This document shows, one piece after another, positions 54,057 to 62,660 of a stretch of DNA of 64,000 nt (position 1 is the first letter of the stretch; each line of letters opens with the position of its first letter). The position numbers and the translations under genes are program-made. The stretch is taken from positions 310,001 to 374,000 of the forward strand of contig NZ_MQVV01000017.1 of assembly GCF_002954355.1 (NCBI RefSeq). The letters are read 5' to 3'. Under the pieces are notes generated by a model. The model saw only the letters and a program-made list of their open reading frames with translations, ran no database searches and was not told the origin of the DNA. This stretch comes from Nonlabens tegetincola (GTDB lineage: Bacteria; Bacteroidota; Bacteroidia; Flavobacteriales; Flavobacteriaceae).

Positions 54057-54431
54057 ATGAAAACTAAAGTAACTAATACTGCCGAATACATAGAACAATT
54101 TCCAAAATGGAAAGAGCAGCTTGAACATGCTGCTATTCTTCTTGAAGAGACTGATCTAGAGGCGTCTATTAAATGGGGCGCACCATGTTATGGTTATGGT
54201 AAACGTAATTTAATTGGTTTAGCTGGATTTAAAAATCACTGCGCTATTTGGTTTCATGAAGGTGCGTTATTATCTGATTCTTATAAAGTTTTGGGAAACG
54301 CACAACCTGGAAAAACTAAATTCCTAAGAAACATACAATTAAAAGAAGGTGAACAATTTGATACCGTTATTCTCAAAGAGTATATAAACGAGACTATCCA
54401 AATTGCTAAAAGTCAGGACAAACCTAAATAG
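54057..54431 (+). CDS. DUF1801 domain protein (YdhG-like)
   Basis: A 124-aa cytosolic protein with the DUF1801 fold: TNTAEYIEQFPKWKEQLEHAAILLEETDLEASIKWGAPCYGYGKRNLIGLAGF. Function unknown in most members. A single plus-strand gene followed by a strong terminator that faces yajC. Confidence 0.8.
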   Translation: MKTKVTNTAEYIEQFPKWKEQLEHAAILLEETDLEASIKWGAPCYGYGKRNLIGLAGFKNHCAIWFHEGALLSDSYKVLGNAQPGKTKFLRNIQLKEGEQFDTVILKEYINETIQIAKSQDKPK

Positions 54432-54452
54432 TAAAATATTTCTACAAAAAAG

Positions 54453-54486
54453 AAAAGCCCTAATGCAAATGCACTAGGGCTTTTTT
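54453..54486. terminator. Terminator between DUF1801 gene and yajC
   Basis: Stem AAAGCCCTA...TAGGGCTTT with an internal TGCA/TGCA pairing and flanking A and T tracts; likely bidirectional. Confidence 0.85.
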
Positions 54487-54505
54487 ATGATTTCCTATTT
54501 CAAAC

Positions 54506-54799
54506 TTATTTCCTGTCTGATTTAGGTTCGTTTATTTTTTTAGAAAGTTCTGCACTTACAGCAGCACGTTCAAAAGTGATTTTTCCAGCACCTGTTTCAA
54601 TAACCAAAGTACCTTTTTCCTCATTGATTTGATTCACTTTTCCGTGAATACCACTAGTAGTAACAACTTTCGCTCCTACTTTAAGAGATTCTGTGAATTC
54701 CTTTTCAGCCTTACGTTTTTGCGATTGTGGTCTAATTATTAAGAAATAAAAAATCCCAATTACTAATATGTAAGGTGCAAATGCAAGAATTTGATCCAT
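54506..54799 (-). CDS. yajC: Preprotein translocase accessory subunit YajC
   Basis: A 97-aa protein with one N-terminal membrane helix (ILAFAPYILVIGIFYFLI) followed by IRPQSQKRKAEKEFTESLKVGAKVVTTSGIHGKV, the YajC signature. It binds SecDF at the inner membrane. Last gene of the minus-strand nusB-DUF1573-yajC group, an order conserved in Bacteroidota. Confidence 0.92.
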   Translation of the reverse strand: MDQILAFAPYILVIGIFYFLIIRPQSQKRKAEKEFTESLKVGAKVVTTSGIHGKVNQINEEKGTLVIETGAGKITFERAAVSAELSKKINEPKSDRK

Positions 54800-54808
54800 C
54801 TAAAATAA

Positions 54809-55276
54809 TTAAGCGTTAGGGCTTGCTTTAGCCTTTGGGTTTACAAAACCTTTGATTCTAATTGACTCAGTACCACTTTCAGTGTTTGCTTTGATGGTAA
54901 CGGTTTTAGTTTGATTGTTAGGCTTTCCGTTTGTATTAAACTTTACTAGCATACTTCCTTCTTCACCTGGAGCGATAGGCTCTTTTGACCAAGTAGGAAC
55001 AGTACAACCACAACTACCTTTTGCACTTATTACAACAAGCGGTGCTGTACCTGTATTTTTAAAAGTATACTCATGTTCAACAACAGTTCCTTCTTCTACA
55101 GTACCAAAATCATACTCAACCTCGTTGAAAGTCATTACAGGATAATCTGCTGCAACTTCTTTACTAGCTGCTGCTGCAGTTAAATTTGCCTCATCGATCT
55201 TAGCCTTAGATTCATTGTTACAACTTGTAAGAGCTACTGCAGCTACTGCTGCAAACATCATTATTACTTTTTTCAT
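54809..55276 (-). CDS. DUF1573 lipoprotein
   Basis: A 155-aa lipoprotein (MKKVIMMFAAVAAVALTSC lipobox) with a DUF1573 immunoglobulin-like domain (YDFGTVEEGTVVEHEYTFKNTGTAPLVVISAKGSCGCTVPTW). The conserved SCGCT motif is a hallmark. Function unknown; the family is universal next to nusB/yajC in Bacteroidota. Ten bp before yajC. Confidence 0.88.
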   Translation of the reverse strand: MKKVIMMFAAVAAVALTSCNNESKAKIDEANLTAAAASKEVAADYPVMTFNEVEYDFGTVEEGTVVEHEYTFKNTGTAPLVVISAKGSCGCTVPTWSKEPIAPGEEGSMLVKFNTNGKPNNQTKTVTIKANTESGTESIRIKGFVNPKAKASPNA

Positions 55277-55371
55277 TTCAATTAAATTTTAAGTCTAGCA
55301 AATGTAATTAAATCCAACCTGAAAGCAAAGTGCGCAACTATAAGATTAACAAAGTTTCAAATACCGTCTTA

Positions 55372-56310
55372 CTACATCAAACCACGACCTACTTTATTGA
55401 TAAGGTCTTGAGCTGTGAGTTCTTTAAGTAACCTATCTAGAATACCATTTACAAAAGTGCTACTTTTAGGAGTACTGTAATCCTTGGCGATCTCTAGATA
55501 TTCGTTCAAAGTCACCTTTGTTGGAATACTAGGAAAGTACAAGTATTCTGCCTGGGCCATCATAATAAGTATACTATCGATAGGTGCAATACGTTCCTTA
55601 TCCCAATTAGGTGTTTTACCTTCTATACGACCTTCTAATTCCTCACTATTAAGGACTGTTTTTCTAAACAAATCCATAGCAAACTTGATATCATCTTGAT
55701 CTTTAACCAGAACTGGCATTTTAACATCCTTAGATGGCTTTACCTTTCTTAAGAACATGATTATATTACTGTTGACAAGTGGATAGTCATCCATCCAAGT
55801 AATATTGATATCCTCCAAATAATCCATGATCTCATCACTAGGAGCGATAAGATTTTCATAGACATTAAGTAGGAATTTTAAATCTCTTTTCAACGACGGC
55901 TCTTCCTCCATCGCGTATAAAACAAATTCCTTACTGCTTATAATCTTATCATATAGATTATGTATGTATTTTGAATCTAGATGCCATGGATCGATTTTAC
56001 GTTTTTCTAGGGCATCAACCAGCTCTTGACTTTCTCTAAGCTTAAGTAGAATTTTATTATCAATCAAATGACGACTGGGATTACGTTCAGCATCAGTAGC
56101 GATATGACGGTTTTGAGCAAGCTCGTGTTTATCGACTGCGTGCTCATGTAGTTTTACTAAAAGCTGTACCATGTATAGAAACAAGGTATACGTTTGCGTC
56201 ATACTTGTGTTTAAAAAGGTTTCTAGACTTTTTAATTCATCTGGTTGTTGACGCTGAAATGCAAATACAGCTTGCATCACTTTAATTCGTAGTTGTCTTC
56301 TAGTAAGCAT
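55372..56310 (-). CDS. nusB: Transcription antitermination protein NusB
   Basis: A 312-aa protein, longer than E. coli NusB (139 aa) as is usual in Bacteroidota. The start MLTRRQLRIKVMQAVFAFQ and the C-terminal RIAPIDSILIMMAQAEYLYFPSIPTKVTLNEYLEIAKDYSTPKSSTFVNGILDRL match the NusB domain; the middle is a helical insert with no known role. NusB works with NusE in rRNA antitermination. Palindrome copy 13 lies upstream. Confidence 0.9.
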   Translation of the reverse strand: MLTRRQLRIKVMQAVFAFQRQQPDELKSLETFLNTSMTQTYTLFLYMVQLLVKLHEHAVDKHELAQNRHIATDAERNPSRHLIDNKILLKLRESQELVDALEKRKIDPWHLDSKYIHNLYDKIISSKEFVLYAMEEEPSLKRDLKFLLNVYENLIAPSDEIMDYLEDINITWMDDYPLVNSNIIMFLRKVKPSKDVKMPVLVKDQDDIKFAMDLFRKTVLNSEELEGRIEGKTPNWDKERIAPIDSILIMMAQAEYLYFPSIPTKVTLNEYLEIAKDYSTPKSSTFVNGILDRLLKELTAQDLINKVGRGLM

Positions 56311-56393
56311 AAAGAACGTTTTTTTCCTTTTTAAAGGTTGTTGCTGGTGGTAATCACCACGCGTTTTTATTTATTAAAGATGTCTTATAGGTT

Positions 56394-56409
56394 CGCTTTC
56401 GCGAAAGCG
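56394..56409. repeat. Iterated palindrome copy 13 (intergenic, upstream of nusB)
   Basis: Exact CGCTTTCGCGAAAGCG between nusB and the dehydrogenase gene. Confidence 0.95.
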
Positions 56410-56463
56410 AACAAATTAAAAATAAAGTCTTTCCTATAAGACACCTTAATTCATTTTCAACTA

Positions 56464-57567
56464 TTAAGCTAGTTGCTCTTGTTTTCTAGCATCAATGCGA
56501 GCTTGTGCAATTTCAAGCGCAGCTTGATGAGTAGTTACACCAGTCTCGTGAGCTCTATTGAGAATTTCAATAGTAGTAGTGTAAATATTTTCAGTCTTGC
56601 GCATGATTTCGGTACGATCATACCCTTCAAGCTCGGCATAGACATTTATAATCCCACCTGCATTGATAAGGAAATCTGGTGCATATAAGATACCACGCTC
56701 TTGCAATCTTTTACCGTGTTTTTGCTCATCGGCTAATTGGTTGTTTGCAGCACCAGCAACGATATCACAGTTTAATAAATTAACTGTATCATCATTTACA
56801 GTAGCTCCTAATGCACAAGGTGCGTAGATATCCATTTTCTCAGCATAAAGATTAGTCCCACCATAAATAGTAGCACCATACTTATCTCTAACTTCTTCTA
56901 ATTTCCCTTGATTAATGTCTGATACGACCACTTTAGCTCCTTCTTGAGTAAGGTATTCTACCAAAGTTTCTCCTACATTACCGATTCCTTGAACATATAC
57001 CGTTTTATCTTCAAGAATGTCACTACCGTATTTGTATTTTGCAGCAGCCTTCATTCCCATAAAGACACCATAAGCGGTAATTGGACTAGGATTTCCTGCT
57101 CCACCTTTATCTTGTGAAATACCTGTTACATATGGAGTGACTTCTCTCACAGTATCCATATCTTCAGTTTCCATACCTACATCCTCTGCAGTAATGTACT
57201 TACCGCTCAACGAGTGAACAAATTCACCAAAACGGCGCATTAATTCTGGAGTCTTTTGGGTTTTGGCATCACCTATAATTACGGCTTTTCCACCACCTAA
57301 ATTTAATCCTGTAATGGCACTTTTATATGTCATACCACGTGATAATCGTAGTACATCATTAAGGGCTTCCCATTCGTTTTTGTATTGCCACATTCTAGTT
57401 CCTCCTAATGCAGGACCTAAAACTGTGTTATGAATTCCGATAATGGCACGTAATCCAGTATCTTTGTCATTACAAAAAACAATTTGTTCATGATTATTAA
57501 AGGAAACCTGTCCAAAAACGGGATCCTGTTGAATCATTTCTTCAACGCTTGTATAGTCTTGTGACAT
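56464..57567 (-). CDS. Leu/Val/Phe (Glu-family) dehydrogenase
   Basis: A 367-aa amino-acid dehydrogenase: catalytic-lysine segment MTYKSAITGLNLGGGKAVI, GKYITAEDVGMETEDMD, the NAD motif VYVQGIGNVGETLVEYL and CALGATVNDDTVN. The length and motifs fit leucine/valine dehydrogenase rather than hexameric glutamate dehydrogenase, but the exact amino acid is not certain. It makes branched-chain 2-oxo acids, matching the HMG-CoA-lyase gene earlier in the window. Its promoter is at 57608-57638. Confidence 0.88.
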   Translation of the reverse strand: MSQDYTSVEEMIQQDPVFGQVSFNNHEQIVFCNDKDTGLRAIIGIHNTVLGPALGGTRMWQYKNEWEALNDVLRLSRGMTYKSAITGLNLGGGKAVIIGDAKTQKTPELMRRFGEFVHSLSGKYITAEDVGMETEDMDTVREVTPYVTGISQDKGGAGNPSPITAYGVFMGMKAAAKYKYGSDILEDKTVYVQGIGNVGETLVEYLTQEGAKVVVSDINQGKLEEVRDKYGATIYGGTNLYAEKMDIYAPCALGATVNDDTVNLLNCDIVAGAANNQLADEQKHGKRLQERGILYAPDFLINAGGIINVYAELEGYDRTEIMRKTENIYTTTIEILNRAHETGVTTHQAALEIAQARIDARKQEQLA

Positions 57568-57607
57568 ATTGAAATTTTAATTGCCTGTGTTGTTTAGAAA
57601 AGGCGTG

Positions 57608-57638
57608 CAAAAATAACGTGATTTTAGCACATGGACAA
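57608..57638 (-). promoter_or_regulatory. Promoter of the amino-acid dehydrogenase
   Basis: On the minus strand, TTG (57638-57636), a 20-bp spacer and TATTTTTG (57615-57608) fit TTG-N17-23-TAnnTTTG, 40 bp before the ATG. Confidence 0.65.
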
Positions 57639-57666
57639 TATACCAAATGTAAATTACACCCATTTT

Positions 57667-57682
57667 ACAACAGGCCTGTTGT
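57667..57682. promoter_or_regulatory. 16-bp perfect palindrome upstream of the ABC exporter
   Basis: ACAACAGGCCTGTTGT is perfect over 16 bp and lies 18 bp before the ABC transporter ATG, in the divergent gap. A candidate operator; no regulator gene is adjacent. Confidence 0.5.
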
Positions 57683-57700
57683 TGGTCACTTTTTTATTAC

Positions 57701-59455
57701 ATGAAAGAACTACAAAAGCTCAATAAGCTCTTTGCAAAATACAAATGGCAACTTATAGGTGGAATCCTTGTCACCATTGCCGCCAGACTGTTTTCACTAG
57801 TATTACCTCAATATGTAGGTAAAATCATTAACCTACTTAATGATTATGGGTCTGGTAAAATTACAGACAAAGAATTTTTAAGAAGTGAATTGTTAATTAA
57901 CATTGCATGGATAATCGGTGCGACTCTTCTCGCTGCTGGATTAACTTTTGTCATGAGACAACTTATTATAGTTGTATCAAGACACCTAGAATACGACTTA
58001 AAAAATCTAGTGTATGAGCAATATCAAAAACTTTCTTTAGGATTTTATAAGCAAAATCGTACTGGCGATTTAATGAATCGTATAAGCGAGGATGTATCCA
58101 AGGTAAGAATGTATATGGGACCATCGATAATGTACAGCATTAACATGATCACATTATTTGCAGTAGTTATACCTAGAATGTACTTTACAGCTCCTACCCT
58201 AGCATTGTACACTCTTATACCACTTCCTTTTCTGGCAGTAGCCATCTACGTTATCAGTAGGGAAATCAACAAAAGATCTACGCTAGTACAACAATACCTA
58301 TCTAATTTAAATACGGTTTCACAAGAAGCCTTCAGTGGTATTTCTGTAATAAAAGCCTACAATCTATCTGGTCAAATGTTTCAACAATTTGAAGAAATTG
58401 CGAATGAAAGTAAAGCAAAAAACATAGACCTAGCACGTGTACAAGCCCTATTTTTTCCATTAATGGTATTATTAATTGGATTGAGTAATATCATGGTCAT
58501 ATATATTGGTGGTAAACAAGTTATCGACGGAGTTATTGATGTAGGGACCATACCCGAATTTCTTATCTATGTAAACATGCTTACATGGCCAGTAGCAGTA
58601 GTTGGTTGGGTAACTAATATGATACAACAAGCTGAAGCTTCTCAAAAAAGAATTAATGAATTCCTAGATATTGAACCTGCAATTCAAAATTTACAGCCAC
58701 AGCGATCGCCAGTAAAAGGAAATATTGAATTTGATCAAGTAAGTTTCACCTATGATGATACTAAAATTACTGCACTTAAAGAGGTTTCCTTTAATGTTCC
58801 AGCAGGAAAAACACTTGCCATTTTAGGTAAAACGGGTAGCGGTAAATCAACCGTACTAGAACTTTTAGGAAGGTTATACGACATTGAAAAAGGCTCTATA
58901 AAAATTGACGGAACTCCTATTAAGGAACTTAATCTGGAGGATTTAAGAGCAGCCATTGGATATGTCCCACAAGACGCATTCTTATTTAGCGACTCAATTA
59001 AAAACAACATAGCATTTGGTAAGGTAGATGCAACAGAAGAAGAGATTATAGCAGCAGCAAAAAATGCAGCCGTACACAAAAACATAACCAACTTCACAAA
59101 AGGTTACGATACCGTTCTAGGAGAACGAGGAATAACCTTGAGCGGTGGACAAAAACAGCGTGTCTCAATAGCTAGAGCAATTATTAAGAAACCACAAATC
59201 TTACTATTTGATGACTGTTTGAGTGCGGTGGATACCGAAACTGAAGAAAAGATTCTAAGCAATTTAAAAAGGGTTACAAAAGACACCACTACAATCATCG
59301 TTAGTCACCGTGTAAGCAGCGCTAAAAACGCTGATCTAATTCTCGTACTAGACGACGGTAGAATTATAGAAAAAGGAACGCATCAAGACCTAGTAAACGC
59401 ACAAGGTTACTATGCTGAATTATTTGAAAATCAAATGTTAGAAAAACAAGATTAA
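57701..59455 (+). CDS. ABC transporter, fused membrane and ATPase domains
   Basis: A 584-aa half-exporter: six-helix membrane domain (residues 15-305), then an ATPase with Walker A GKTGSGKST (near 376), signature LSGGQKQR (near 480) and Walker B ILLFDDCLSAVD (around 500-511). The residue after the Walker B Asp is Asp, not the catalytic Glu, as in the degenerate site of heterodimeric exporters such as TM287/288, yet no partner gene is next to it. It is closest to the MdlB/MsbA-like multidrug or lipid exporters. Substrate unknown. Confidence 0.85.
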   Translation: MKELQKLNKLFAKYKWQLIGGILVTIAARLFSLVLPQYVGKIINLLNDYGSGKITDKEFLRSELLINIAWIIGATLLAAGLTFVMRQLIIVVSRHLEYDLKNLVYEQYQKLSLGFYKQNRTGDLMNRISEDVSKVRMYMGPSIMYSINMITLFAVVIPRMYFTAPTLALYTLIPLPFLAVAIYVISREINKRSTLVQQYLSNLNTVSQEAFSGISVIKAYNLSGQMFQQFEEIANESKAKNIDLARVQALFFPLMVLLIGLSNIMVIYIGGKQVIDGVIDVGTIPEFLIYVNMLTWPVAVVGWVTNMIQQAEASQKRINEFLDIEPAIQNLQPQRSPVKGNIEFDQVSFTYDDTKITALKEVSFNVPAGKTLAILGKTGSGKSTVLELLGRLYDIEKGSIKIDGTPIKELNLEDLRAAIGYVPQDAFLFSDSIKNNIAFGKVDATEEEIIAAAKNAAVHKNITNFTKGYDTVLGERGITLSGGQKQRVSIARAIIKKPQILLFDDCLSAVDTETEEKILSNLKRVTKDTTTIIVSHRVSSAKNADLILVLDDGRIIEKGTHQDLVNAQGYYAELFENQMLEKQD

Positions 59456-59606
59456 AGCCCAACTAATCTCACTGTACAGGCTACTCGTTTCCCTTTAAAG
59501 TTGTTAAAAGATAAATAAGTCTTCTTGTTATTAACATAAATCAACATTAACATCAAAAACAAAGTACTGCTTATCAGTATTTTAGACACTTAAAAAGCAT
59601 AATGCT

Positions 59607-59635
59607 TTTGGCTTAAACATTTTTTTATATTTTTG
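59607..59635 (+). promoter_or_regulatory. Promoter of the DUF3276 gene
   Basis: TTTG at 59607-59610, a 17-bp spacer, then TATTTTTG at 59628-59635, fitting TTG-N17-23-TAnnTTTG, 24 bp before the ATG. One of the clearest promoters in the window. Confidence 0.75.
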
Positions 59636-59659
59636 AGCCATAAACCATGAAAAACTCAA

Positions 59660-60043
59660 ATGAGCGATAGAGATTACAAAGAGCAGGAAGATATTTTTTC
59701 AAAAGTTGTACGCGCAGGTCGTCGCACGTATTTCTTTGATGTTCGTTCTACTAAAGCAGATGATTATTATTTAACCATCACTGAAAGTAAAAAATTTACC
59801 AATGACGACGGTAGCTATCACTTCAAAAAACACAAGATTTATCTTTATAAAGAAGATTTTGCTGAATTCACTGAAACTTTAAATGAGGTTACTAATTTCA
59901 TAGTTAAAGAAAAAGGTGACGAAGTTATAAGTGAGCGCCATCAATCAGACTATAAAAAGGAAGATGTAGTTGCTGCTCATGATAACGCTGCAGAGCCTAA
60001 TCACCCTGCAAGTTTTACTAATGTAGAATTTGATGACATATAA
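59660..60043 (+). CDS. DUF3276 protein (bacterial Pur-alpha-like nucleic-acid-binding protein)
   Basis: A 127-aa cytosolic protein: EDIFSKVVRAGRRTYFFDVRSTKADDYYLTITESKK is the DUF3276 signature, a PUR-domain fold that binds single-stranded nucleic acid (BpuR-like proteins of spirochaetes). Probably an abundant regulator or RNA-binding protein; its target is unknown. It has a clear promoter and terminator of its own. Confidence 0.85.
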   Translation: MSDRDYKEQEDIFSKVVRAGRRTYFFDVRSTKADDYYLTITESKKFTNDDGSYHFKKHKIYLYKEDFAEFTETLNEVTNFIVKEKGDEVISERHQSDYKKEDVVAAHDNAAEPNHPASFTNVEFDDI

Positions 60044-60067
60044 AACTTATCGTCTTAAATATATCTT

Positions 60068-60097
60068 AAAGCCTTTCCCTACGGAAGGCTTTTTTTA
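60068..60097 (+). terminator. Terminator after DUF3276 gene
   Basis: AAAGCCTTTCC-ctac-GGAAGGCTTT with one bulged T, followed by seven T. Confidence 0.8.
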
Positions 60098-60121
60098 TTT
60101 TTAAAAAAATTTCCCATTCAC

Positions 60122-62644
60122 ATGAAAATTACTCGCCATATACTAGTTATCTTAAGCTGTGTTTTTAGTATCGCTTTCGCGAAAGCGCAATCAAATCCTA
60201 CACTAGTCAACCCAACCTTAGATTATTACTTACCCCAAGACATCTCTTATGATTCCAAAATCTCTAAACCACAAGACGTTTTAGGATATGTTCCAGGTAA
60301 GTGGCATGTGACACACGACAAACTTGTAGAATACATGCGTGTACTAGCCCAACAATCAGATAGAATTACCATAGAAAATCGAGGTTATACTTTTGAGGAC
60401 AGACCTTTATTGCTACTTACAATAACGTCTCCTGAAAATCATGCTAACCTAGACACTATTCAAAAAGAACACCTAGCTCTTTCCAACAGCAATGAAGCAG
60501 ATGTAAGCAACATGCCGATTGTAGTCTACCAAGGTTTTTCTATACATGGTAACGAAGCTAGTGGATCAAATGCAGCTTTACTACTAGCTTATTATCTAGC
60601 AGCTGCACAAGGTGATGAAATAAACAACCTCCTAAAAAACACGGTTATTTTATTTGACCCAAGTTTTAACCCAGATGGCTTACAACGTTTTGCAGGTTGG
60701 GTAAATCAACACAAAAATAAAAATGTAACTCCTGATGGGTATGATAGAGAATACAGTGAAGCATGGCCAGGTGGACGTACTAATCATTATTGGTTTGATA
60801 TGAACCGTGACTGGTTACCAGTTCAACTTCCAGAATCACAAGCCCGTATTGAAACTTTTCACAACTGGATGCCCAACATTCTTACCGACCATCATGAAAT
60901 GGGTACCAATGCTACTTTTTTTTTTCAACCGGGAATTCCATCGCGCACGCACCCATTAACACCTGCAATGAATCAGCAATTAACTCGTGAAATAGGAAAT
61001 TATCACGCTACCGAGTTAGATAAGATAGGATCCTTGTATTATACAGAAGAAAGTTATGACGACTTTTATTACGGTAAGGGATCTACTTTTCCAGATGTAA
61101 ATGGGTCAATAGGAATACTTTTTGAACAAGCTAGCTCGCGTGGTCACGCTCAAAATTCTGAAAATGGTGTACTTACATTCCCATTTACGGTGCGCAATCA
61201 ATATACAGCTGGAATAAGCACGTTGAAAGCTGCGGTAAGTATGCGAGAAAAGATATTAAATTACCATAAGGACTTTTATGCAAACGCTCGAAAAGAAGCA
61301 GATAATGGCGCGATAATTTTCGGTGATCATACTGACGCTGGCAGGACTGATGCTCTTGCTGATATTTTACGCCGTCATAAAATTGAAGTAAAAAGCCTTA
61401 AAAATGACGTCAACAGAAACGGAAAAACCTTTAAAAAAGGATATGCTTACATCGTTCCTAAGAATCAAAAGAACTCTCGATTAATCAAAGCGATGTTTGA
61501 AAAGCGTACACAGTTTCAAGATAGTTTATTCTATGACATAAGCGCATGGACCTTTCCACTAGCATTTGATATGGATTATGACGAAAATGCAAGTTTAAAT
61601 AATGCTGCAGATAGAATGTCCAATTCCAAAACCAATGAAATACAAATATCAGATTACGCCTACCTAATGCCATGGAATGAGTACAAGACCCCAAAGGTTC
61701 TTAACTCTCTTTTATCAAAAGGTATTCGGTCAAAAGTTGCTATGGAACCTTTTTCTATTGAAGGACGCAACTATGATTATGGAACAATTTTAATTCCAGT
61801 ACAAAATCAGTCATTGAGTAAAACTGCTCTAGCTGAGTTATTGTTTGAATTACAACAAGATAATAAAGTAGACATTTACCCAGTTCAATCTGGCTTAACT
61901 ACAGGAATTGATTTAGGCTCACGTCAATTCAGAGCGCTTAAACTACCTAAAGTTGCTTTATTAATAGGCGATGGTATAAATCCATACGATGCAGGAGAGA
62001 TATGGCATCTGTTTGATCAACGCTATGACATCCCATTAACTAAGATAGACATCAATGACCTTAATCGTAGGGACTTATCTAAATACAACACCATTATCGT
62101 ACCTAATACCTACGGTAGTCCAGAAAATGAGGTGATAGACCAATTAAAAGCATGGACTCGGGACGGAGGAACTCTTATCGGCTATAGAAGTGCCCTACGA
62201 TGGATGAGTAGTTCAAAAATGCTACCGCTCGAATTCAGAAAAACAGAGAACCCAGCAGAAAACATTTCTTTTGAACAGCGATCTGCTTTTTATGGTGCGC
62301 AAAATATAGGTGGCGCTATTTTTGAAACTAAATTAGATCGTTCACATCCTATTGCTTTCGGTTTTAAAGATGATCAGTTACCTATGTTTCGCAATACCAG
62401 ATTATTCATAGAACCACATAAAGATTCTTTTAGAAACCCTATTACTTACACCAATTCACCGTTAATGAGTGGTTATATAAGTGATATTAATCTAGAAGCA
62501 TTGAAAAACAGTGTTCCATTTAGACATAATAATTATGGCCGTGGTGATGTAATTGGTTTTACAGACAACACTCAATTCAGGGCATTTTGGTATGGTACAA
62601 ATAAATTACTAATGAACGCTATATTCTTTGCAGAACAGATGTAG
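60122..62644 (+). CDS. M14 family zinc carboxypeptidase (exported)
   Basis: An 840-aa exported metallopeptidase. Signal peptide: residues 1-22, where AFAKA at 18-22 is encoded by palindrome copy 14 and forms the AxA cleavage site. The M14 domain has the zinc ligands H142 and E145 in the SIHGNEASGSN motif and a later His in LTDHHEMG (around residue 257). A long C-terminal part looks like a class I glutamine-amidotransferase-like domain (KVALLIGDGINPYDAGEIWHLF, TIIVPNTYGSPENEVIDQLKAW), as in related Bacteroidota peptidases. It degrades extracellular or periplasmic peptides. Confidence 0.88.
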   Translation: MKITRHILVILSCVFSIAFAKAQSNPTLVNPTLDYYLPQDISYDSKISKPQDVLGYVPGKWHVTHDKLVEYMRVLAQQSDRITIENRGYTFEDRPLLLLTITSPENHANLDTIQKEHLALSNSNEADVSNMPIVVYQGFSIHGNEASGSNAALLLAYYLAAAQGDEINNLLKNTVILFDPSFNPDGLQRFAGWVNQHKNKNVTPDGYDREYSEAWPGGRTNHYWFDMNRDWLPVQLPESQARIETFHNWMPNILTDHHEMGTNATFFFQPGIPSRTHPLTPAMNQQLTREIGNYHATELDKIGSLYYTEESYDDFYYGKGSTFPDVNGSIGILFEQASSRGHAQNSENGVLTFPFTVRNQYTAGISTLKAAVSMREKILNYHKDFYANARKEADNGAIIFGDHTDAGRTDALADILRRHKIEVKSLKNDVNRNGKTFKKGYAYIVPKNQKNSRLIKAMFEKRTQFQDSLFYDISAWTFPLAFDMDYDENASLNNAADRMSNSKTNEIQISDYAYLMPWNEYKTPKVLNSLLSKGIRSKVAMEPFSIEGRNYDYGTILIPVQNQSLSKTALAELLFELQQDNKVDIYPVQSGLTTGIDLGSRQFRALKLPKVALLIGDGINPYDAGEIWHLFDQRYDIPLTKIDINDLNRRDLSKYNTIIVPNTYGSPENEVIDQLKAWTRDGGTLIGYRSALRWMSSSKMLPLEFRKTENPAENISFEQRSAFYGAQNIGGAIFETKLDRSHPIAFGFKDDQLPMFRNTRLFIEPHKDSFRNPITYTNSPLMSGYISDINLEALKNSVPFRHNNYGRGDVIGFTDNTQFRAFWYGTNKLLMNAIFFAEQM
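60172..60187. repeat. Iterated palindrome copy 14 (inside the M14 peptidase signal peptide)
   Basis: Exact CGCTTTCGCGAAAGCG, read as Ala-Phe-Ala-Lys-Ala, giving the signal-peptidase cleavage site. Confidence 0.95.
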
Positions 62645-62660
62645 TAAAATCTAAATCAAA

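Noticed and set aside
999-60187. The repeated palindrome as ParB parS sites
   Set aside because: The B. subtilis parS half-site TGTTTCAC does not align in register with CGCTTTCG, and 14 copies in 64 kb far exceeds the few origin-proximal parS sites expected.
999-60187. The palindrome copies as REP or transposon ends
   Set aside because: The copies share no flanking sequence beyond 16 bp, lie inside essential genes in frame, and have no transposase nearby.
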